A stretch of DNA of 64,000 bases, taken from positions 62,001 to 126,000 of the forward strand of contig CAXUKO010000002.1 in assembly GCA_964251665.1 (NCBI GenBank). Reading direction: 5' to 3'. Source of the stretch: JBBQLG01 sp964251665 (GTDB lineage: Bacteria > Bacteroidota > Bacteroidia > Cytophagales > Spirosomataceae). Position 1 is the stretch's first letter; the number at the start of each line of letters is the position of its first letter. A program made the translations under genes and the position numbers. The notes under the pieces are model-generated. The model was not told the origin of the DNA. It saw only the letters and a list, made by a program, of their open reading frames with translations, and made no database searches. Shown piece after piece: positions 59,281 through 64,000 of the stretch.

Positions 59281-59610
59281 ATGAACTGGAATAAACTCAC
59301 TGACGAGACTCAACTCGATACGATCAAAAGCGAATCAGCTACCCAGCCGGTACTGATTTTTAAACATAGCACTACCTGTTCTATCAGTGCTATGGCACTG
59401 AGCCGGATGGAACGCAACTGGACCGATTCGGCTGGAATTAAACCGTACTATCTGGATTTACTCTCGAACCGGGCGTTATCGCGGGCGGTCGCTGATACAT
59501 TTGGCGTGGATCATGAATCCCCTCAGGTGCTGTTGATTCAGAATGGCGAGTGCGTTTATGACAACTCGCACATGGGTATCTCGTTCCAGGCGTTGACACA
59601 GGCGGTGTGA
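59281..59610 (+). CDS. ytxJ: Bacillithiol-system redox protein YtxJ-like
   Basis: 109 residues, thioredoxin-like fold. PVLIFKHSTTCSISAMALSR with the single conserved Cys, YYLDLLSNRALSRAVADTFG and HESPQVLLIQNGECVYDNSH (cis-Pro) are diagnostic of YtxJ (DUF2847), a monothiol bacilliredoxin. It implies bacillithiol, which many Bacteroidota make. Ends at a 38-bp hairpin. Start is one base from the leftward ORF end of waaA's non-coding extension, so promoters overlap between the divergent genes. Confidence 0.92.
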   Translation: MNWNKLTDETQLDTIKSESATQPVLIFKHSTTCSISAMALSRMERNWTDSAGIKPYYLDLLSNRALSRAVADTFGVDHESPQVLLIQNGECVYDNSHMGISFQALTQAV

Positions 59611-59614
59611 AATG

Positions 59615-59700
59615 AAGGGCGAGTAGTAAAGTAATAAGGGATAAGTAACAGGTGAATAATGGCCTGTTATTTGTCCCTTATTACTTTACTACTCGCCCTT
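59615..59700. terminator. 38-bp hairpin between convergent genes
   Basis: Bases 59615-59652 pair with 59663-59700; the only two departures would be G-U wobbles in RNA. The loop has ten bases. Right arm abuts the stop of folB; left arm starts five bases after the ytxJ stop. Two-way terminator of exceptional length. Confidence 0.85.
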
Positions 59701-60051
59701 TTAGCCCTTCATCGTGATCTTAGCCCGGTGGCAGACACCACCAATGGGCGGGTTAAATTTAGATACGCTTACCTCGATCAAATTCAGATCGGGATAGCGG
59801 CCCCGGATGTCCTCAATGATGCTCAATGCAATGTGCTCCAGTAGCCGGGCTTTGCGCTGCATGACGCCGAGGGTAATCTTGTAAAGTTCGCCGTAATCGA
59901 CTGTAGCACTCAGTCGGTCGCGACGGGCGGCTTCCGACAGATCTGCCGTGACCGTTATATCGACCGAGTACTTATTGCCAATCCGCTGTTCCTCATCGAA
60001 AAACCCGTGATAGGCAAAAAACTCAAGCCCTTCTAAGGTGATCGTTCCCAT
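59701..60051 (-). CDS. folB: Dihydroneopterin aldolase
   Basis: 116 residues. MGTITLEGLEFFAYHGFFDE is the classical start with catalytic Glu; NKYSVDITVTADLSEA, VDYGELYKI, LLEHIALSIIEDI with substrate Glu, and a final Lys-containing VSKFNPPIGG. Splits dihydroneopterin to hydroxymethyl-pterin and glycolaldehyde in folate synthesis. Its ATG overlaps the TAA of the DivIVA-domain gene by one base (TAATG). Confidence 0.95.
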   Translation of the reverse strand: MGTITLEGLEFFAYHGFFDEEQRIGNKYSVDITVTADLSEAARRDRLSATVDYGELYKITLGVMQRKARLLEHIALSIIEDIRGRYPDLNLIEVSVSKFNPPIGGVCHRAKITMKG

Positions 60052-61028
60052 TAAATCTGGTCGAAGAACGAGCCACCCTCTTCTTTTTCTTTCGATTCGG
60101 GCGTAGCGCTGGCTACGCTCGTTTGACCGTTGTGGTCCATCGAATGGCCGTCAGACTGATGCACGACCGCATTTCTAACTCCAGACATAATCGATTCCGA
60201 TACATTGGCTACCGTTGGCAGTTCATCGTCTTCGTCGCTGAGTGGAGGTAATTCTTCGGATGGTTTGTGTTGGTCAGTTACCAATGAGTCAGGTTCAGCA
60301 GCTGCTTCGGGTGTTCCGGCTATCGGTTCCTCTGCCGATGGCATGGTCAGAACGGTGGGCGTATCGGCCGGTACTTCAGTGTCGGTCGGCAGAACCGAAA
60401 CCGCAGCTGGGTCGTCGTTAGACTGGCTGGCTGGCATTTCATCCGAGGGCGTCTGTGGCTTATCAACCTCTGCCGTTACTTCATCAATCTTACCCTGAAT
60501 CGACTGCCGGGCAAATTTCTTTTCAAACCGGTCGACACTTTCATTGGCATTGGTGGCCAGGGTCCTTATCTGAACTACCAGATTGTCTTTATACCGCTCC
60601 AGTGCCTTCAGATCATGTTCGGTCGACTTCAGGTCGTTGATGATGTTATCCTTGATGTAACGGGCCTGATTCTCGGCGTCCTGCACCATCAGCGCTGAAC
60701 GCTTGCGGGCATCAGCCAGCATATCTTCTGCCTTCTGACGAGCCTCGCCCAAGTGTTGTTCCCCGGCGGTTCGGGCCTGTTCGGTGATCTGACTGCTGGT
60801 ATCTTCGGCCGTTTTGAGCGTTCGAAAGAGCGTCATTTCAACTTCACGAAGTTTGTTCAGTTCCTTTTCGGCCAGTTCGAGCTGCATTCTCAGCATCTTC
60901 TGATCCCCTACAACACGCTCCCATTCCTGAGAAAGTGACGATAAAAACGCGTCGACTTCGTCGGGTCGGTAGCCACGCATTGCTTTTTCAAAGGTATGTT
61001 GCCGAATTTCGATGGGAGTAATTTTCAT
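60051..61028 (-). CDS. DivIVA-domain coiled-coil protein
   Basis: 325 residues. N-terminal ITPIEIRQHTFEKAMRGYRP with DEVDAFLSSLSQEWE is the DivIVA membrane-binding motif. A coiled coil follows to about residue 180 (QLELAEKELNKLREVEMTLF and onward), then a disordered, Pro/Glu/Thr-rich tail and a GGSFFDQI end. DivIVA proteins mark curved membranes at poles and septa; its task in this phylum is not well known. One-base overlap with folB means coupled translation. Confidence 0.92.
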   Translation of the reverse strand: MKITPIEIRQHTFEKAMRGYRPDEVDAFLSSLSQEWERVVGDQKMLRMQLELAEKELNKLREVEMTLFRTLKTAEDTSSQITEQARTAGEQHLGEARQKAEDMLADARKRSALMVQDAENQARYIKDNIINDLKSTEHDLKALERYKDNLVVQIRTLATNANESVDRFEKKFARQSIQGKIDEVTAEVDKPQTPSDEMPASQSNDDPAAVSVLPTDTEVPADTPTVLTMPSAEEPIAGTPEAAAEPDSLVTDQHKPSEELPPLSDEDDELPTVANVSESIMSGVRNAVVHQSDGHSMDHNGQTSVASATPESKEKEEGGSFFDQI

Positions 61029-61154
61029 AGGTGCCCGTAGGTTATAGGGTAGGTTTGGCCGACAGTGTCAGTAGCCGATTAAACTTATACTGGAATGATA
61101 GGACAAATTAGTAAGATTTTATGGGTTAGGGGCAAATTTCAGGCCTAAAACTGT

Positions 61155-62057
61155 CTATCTGGTCATTTGCCAGACTGAAATTGTTCGATCATCACTTGCC
61201 GACAGGAGTTGTTGCTCGTAATCTGTCCAAAGCAACCGATTTACCGATGTGCCATGACCCGCATGACGGGCCCGATCCACGACCTTCAGCAGCCGAAACG
61301 TATCGGCATCCCAAATCTTAATTGCTTTGTCCATACTTGCTGTTGCCAGCAGTCGTCCGTCGGGGCTAAATGTAAGGTGGTTAATGGTAAACAGGTGCGC
61401 CACAATATCATGCTGTAACGTATAACCGTGTTCGACATCCCATACTTTCAGGTGTGCATCGCGGCCACCGGTGACGAGGTAACGAAAATCCGGCGTGTAC
61501 ACAGCCGCAAAAACCGAGTTCAGATGCGCCGGAATAACGCGCTTCAGATCGTACGTTTCCAGATCAAAAACGCGGACGGTATTGTCACTATACCCCACGC
61601 AAAATTCCCGTTCAACCGGATTGATAGCAATACAACGGGCACTCTGTCCGCTGGCTTTCAAATGCTTACGAATGGCTAACTGCGCTGTATCCAGTACAAC
61701 CACTACACCGTCGCCGAGGGCCACAAATGCGGTCTGTTTGTATAGTTTTATGTCGAAGATGGCTGCTGCTGTCAATTTAAGTGACTGCGTTTCGGTCTTG
61801 GTTGCGGGGTCGATCAGGTGTAGTCCCTCATAGTTTTGTCCGGCCCAAAGCAGGCCGGTTTGAGGATCGAACGCCAGGGCATACACGGAAGCAGCAATAC
61901 GCGCAATGAGCTCTCCCAGATCGGGTCGGTCCAGCCGCCAGCGCACGACCAGTCCATCAGCCCCGGCCGAAAAAAAGTGAGTTGGCTCAGGACCGGCTTC
62001 GAGCGCGTAAACCCCGTCGCGGTGTCCGCCAAAGGTGTCGAGTTTTTGTACTTGCAT
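61155..62057 (-). CDS. WD40 repeat protein
   Basis: 300 residues forming seven WD40-like blades: GGHRDGVYALEAGPEPTHFF with VVRWRLDRPD, then VYALAFDPQTGLLWAGQNYE, FCVGYSDNTVRVFDLET, LVTGGRDAHLKVWDVEHG, LATASMDKAIKIWDADTF and LLSASDDRTISVWQM. No signal peptide or additional domain, so a cytoplasmic scaffold is likely. Eukaryote-like WD40 proteins of this plain type are common in Cytophagales. Divergent from the phosphopantetheinyl transferase gene. Confidence 0.92.
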   Translation of the reverse strand: MQVQKLDTFGGHRDGVYALEAGPEPTHFFSAGADGLVVRWRLDRPDLGELIARIAASVYALAFDPQTGLLWAGQNYEGLHLIDPATKTETQSLKLTAAAIFDIKLYKQTAFVALGDGVVVVLDTAQLAIRKHLKASGQSARCIAINPVEREFCVGYSDNTVRVFDLETYDLKRVIPAHLNSVFAAVYTPDFRYLVTGGRDAHLKVWDVEHGYTLQHDIVAHLFTINHLTFSPDGRLLATASMDKAIKIWDADTFRLLKVVDRARHAGHGTSVNRLLWTDYEQQLLSASDDRTISVWQMTR

Positions 62058-62142
62058 GAATCCAGTTGGTAGTTCGGCAAGTTGGTAAGTATCCGTAGCG
62101 ACTTACGGGCGAACCAGCTAATTTCGCCCAAAAGTAAGGTAA

Positions 62143-62790
62143 ATGCCCCTGCATACTTCCATAACCCTGAACGATGCGTGTACGGCGGTGCTCTGGCGAA
62201 TCACCGAAGATGAGCCAACGCTACGTACTGCACTGCCGCTGACGGCTGACGAAGCCGCTGACCTGGCCGGTATTACGCACCCTGCGCAGCGGGTTGAGTG
62301 GCTGGCCTGTCGGGTTGCAGTTCGGTTGTTAGTGGGAGTTGACTATGCTGGATTACAGAAGGATGAATTTGGGAAACCGCACCTGATCAACCCGGTAGGT
62401 TCTATTGTATCGCCTGCAACTGGGCATGTGTCGCTGTCGCATACGGGCGGTTGGGCTGCTGCCGTCTGGCACAAGTTGAGACCGGTTGGTGTTGATATTG
62501 AGCCTGTTCGGGCGCAGTTCGGCCGGGTGGTGCCCCGGGTATTGTCCGATGCCGAAATTGCTCATGCTAACGGTGACCTGACGCGACTCGCTAAGTACTG
62601 GTGCGCCAAGGAAAGTCTTTACAAACTCTACGGAAAACGGCAGCTCACTTTCCGCGAACACCTGCTGATTGATCCATTTGCTGATAGCGATACGCACTTG
62701 ACGGGCCATGTTCGCTTACCCGGTCATGACGAGACAGTGCAGATTTTATGTCAGCAAACCGGGCCGGGATTATTGGCGGTGGCGTTTTAG
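62143..62790 (+). CDS. 4'-phosphopantetheinyl transferase superfamily protein
   Basis: 215 residues, Sfp-like two-lobed fold. HVSLSHTGGWAAAVW and PVGVDIEPVRAQFGRVV give the Mg-binding Asp and Glu; AKYWCAKESLYKLYG holds the W-x-x-K-E-S/A motif. Transfers phosphopantetheine from CoA to a carrier protein. Longer than AcpS (about 120) and therefore perhaps used for secondary or lipid carriers, though Bacteroidota often rely on this type for fatty acid synthesis. Confidence 0.92.
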   Translation: MPLHTSITLNDACTAVLWRITEDEPTLRTALPLTADEAADLAGITHPAQRVEWLACRVAVRLLVGVDYAGLQKDEFGKPHLINPVGSIVSPATGHVSLSHTGGWAAAVWHKLRPVGVDIEPVRAQFGRVVPRVLSDAEIAHANGDLTRLAKYWCAKESLYKLYGKRQLTFREHLLIDPFADSDTHLTGHVRLPGHDETVQILCQQTGPGLLAVAF

Positions 62791-62819
62791 GGAAATAGCG
62801 TTGGGTAAGCTTACCTATT

Positions 62820-63062
62820 TTACCCAAACAAAGTTCGAACTACTTCGTCTTTTGCTATTCCAAAATGCTTTGCCACCTCTGACAGAATTCCGTTTAGTGT
62901 GCCCACTTTTATCGGATCGTGATTAGGAATGGCAAGGTGATGCTGGCCATTTTGTTCAGTCGTTACTTTTATATGGCTACCATTCTGACTGACAACTTCA
63001 TAGTCATACAGTTTTAGAGCCTTTATCAAATCTCTCCCTGATAGATCGCGTGGCGTTTTCAT
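62820..63062 (-). CDS. hicA: HicA-type mRNA interferase toxin
   Basis: 80 residues. DLSGRDLIKALKLYDYEVV, then QNGSHIKVT with the catalytic His30 and HHLAIPNHDPIKVGTLNGIL are the HicA dsRBD-like toxin signature. It cleaves mRNA when free of HicB. It is the second gene: eight bases behind hicB. Confidence 0.92.
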   Translation of the reverse strand: MKTPRDLSGRDLIKALKLYDYEVVSQNGSHIKVTTEQNGQHHLAIPNHDPIKVGTLNGILSEVAKHFGIAKDEVVRTLFG

Positions 63063-63070
63063 CAGGACAA

Positions 63071-63280
63071 TTAAAGCGCAAATACCTCGTCTTTAACGAA
63101 GTGTAAATGGGCCAGTTTAGGTGTATCCGTGCTGTTTTCAAAATAGCACTCAACTCCACCTTTGATGTTTTCTTTTAGCTCCTCAACGGTATCACCTTCT
63201 GCAAAAATAGCTGGACCTTCAGACTTGGCATAATAGCCACCCTCTTCCGCTTCGTGAACGATAAAAATGATTTCGGTCAT
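63071..63280 (-). CDS. hicB: HicB-type antitoxin
   Basis: 69 residues from ATG at 63280 (MTEIIFIVHEAEEGGYYAKS). EGPAIFAEGDTVEELKENIK is the HicB partial RNase H-like fold. It lacks the C-terminal DNA-binding domain that many HicB have and ends at FVKDEVFAL, so autoregulation may be done otherwise. Upstream of hicA in one operon. Confidence 0.9.
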   Translation of the reverse strand: MTEIIFIVHEAEEGGYYAKSEGPAIFAEGDTVEELKENIKGGVECYFENSTDTPKLAHLHFVKDEVFAL

Positions 63281-63336
63281 TGTCTTTTCCAATTTATAGC
63301 TAAGATACTTATTTCGTGTAGACCAACAATCTGCCG

Positions 63337-64000
63337 TCACCCCAATGCCACCAACTCCTTCAACTCATCATCGCTCAGATCGCCGAGCCAGGTTTCGCCG
63401 GTTTTGACGCTGAGGTCAGCCAGTTCTTTCTTACTTCGGATCATGGCGTCGATTTTTTCTTCCAACGTTCCCTGATTCATCAACCGGTAGACCAGTACGT
63501 TTTTGGTTTGCCCAATCCGAAATGCCCGGTCGGTCGCCTGAGACTCTACGGCCGGGTTCCACCACAAATCGTAATGAATGACGTGGTTAGCCTGCGTTAA
63601 ATTCAGCCCTGTTCCACCCGCCTTGAGCGATAAAATAAACGTGTGGTCAGAGCGGTTGTTCTGAAACTGCTCCACCATCCGGTCTCGTTCCGGTCGCGAT
63701 GTGCCACCATGCAGAAACAGAGGCTGGGTGCCAAACGCCTGCTGAATAAATGCCTGTAACAGCTCACCCATTTCGCGGTATTGCGTGAAAATCAGTACCT
63801 TTTCGTGGCTGGCGTAGATGTTTTCGAGCAAGTTGAGCAAGAGCGTTGCCTTACCCGAAAGGGCTGGATTGGTATTGCCCTCTTTCAGGTATTGATGCGG
63901 ATGATTGCCGATTTGCTTCAACGCTGTCATCAATTTCAGCACCAGACCGCGCCGGGCAATCCCGTCTTTATCCTCAATGGCCCGCAAACTTTCCTGCACT
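63337..64000 (-). CDS. SNF2-family helicase, C-terminal part, cut by window edge
   Basis: About 220 residues of a protein that continues beyond 64000. Helicase C lobe of the RapA/SNF2 type: KVLIFTQYREMGELLQAFIQ, FLHGGTSRPERDRMVEQF, FILSLKAGGTGLNLTQANHV, IHYDLWWNPAVESQATDRAF, RIGQTKNVLVYRLM, with the arginine fingers in motif VI. LKQIGNHPHQYL precedes it. The ATP-binding lobe lies outside, so N-terminal domains are unknown. Ends 57 bases from hicB's start on the same strand. Confidence 0.92.
   Translation of the reverse strand, partial: VQESLRAIEDKDGIARRGLVLKLMTALKQIGNHPHQYLKEGNTNPALSGKATLLLNLLENIYASHEKVLIFTQYREMGELLQAFIQQAFGTQPLFLHGGTSRPERDRMVEQFQNNRSDHTFILSLKAGGTGLNLTQANHVIHYDLWWNPAVESQATDRAFRIGQTKNVLVYRLMNQGTLEEKIDAMIRSKKELADLSVKTGETWLGDLSDDELKELVALG

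Overview
The window looks like a chromosomal segment of a Bacteroidota organism, most likely order Cytophagales and close to Spirosoma. That is inferred from gene content (PVC-type heme dehydrogenase, YtxJ, DivIVA-domain protein, PnuC, secreted GH20 and GH43, several Uma2 proteins), from moderate-to-high GC, and from a few promoter candidates of the Bacteroidota type (TTG, about 19-20 nt, TAnnTTTG). No database search was run; all family calls come from reading the translations.

Layout. 1-6.3 kb: end of an NAD(P)-binding protein, a Uma2 protein, a secreted penicillin-acylase-type hydrolase, then GH20 hexosaminidase and GH43, a polysaccharide-scavenging group. 6.4-10.4 kb: DoxX, GNAT, proBA (proline synthesis) and aat. 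10.7-18.6 kb: an arginine locus (GNAT, argG, argC) interrupted between argG and argC by about 4.3 kb on the opposite strand: a GH19-like wall hydrolase, a lipase-like hydrolase, a 26-aa ORF, two DUF5675 genes and a GIY-YIG endonuclease. One DUF5675 gene appears split in two, with the other DUF5675 copy and the endonuclease between its halves. 18.7-25.1 kb: a secreted protein of unknown function, a possible structured RNA, an LLM oxidoreductase, an acyl-CoA dehydrogenase, a quinone oxidoreductase-MaoC fusion and a beta-propeller protein.

25.3-30.6 kb is an accessory region transcribed leftward: RecD-like helicase (frameshifted), antitoxin, VapC toxin (in-frame stop), DUF3696-type AAA ATPase, a 310-aa protein with a PLD-like HDR motif, a small conserved protein and HNH nuclease (frameshifted). 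The ATPase plus 310-aa protein are AT-rich, separated by one base, and are the best candidate for an undescribed conflict system.

30.6-64 kb is mostly housekeeping: a WYL regulator, rarA, an ECF sigma factor, adenine deaminase with a membrane acetyltransferase-like protein, a sugar-acid operon (UxaA-type dehydratase, SDR, fuconolactonase-like), HIT, greA, fmt, ChbG-like deacetylase, folA, a Na+/H+ antiporter, the PVC-type dehydrogenase, a TIM-barrel isomerase, pnuC, a Gfo/Idh/MocA oxidoreductase, cystathionine beta-synthase, rsgA, waaA, ytxJ, folB, a DivIVA-domain protein, a WD40 protein, a phosphopantetheinyl transferase, hicBA and the end of a SNF2 helicase. Several gene ends carry very long, nearly perfect hairpins of unrelated sequence. 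No rRNA, tRNA, CRISPR array or intact insertion sequence was recognised.
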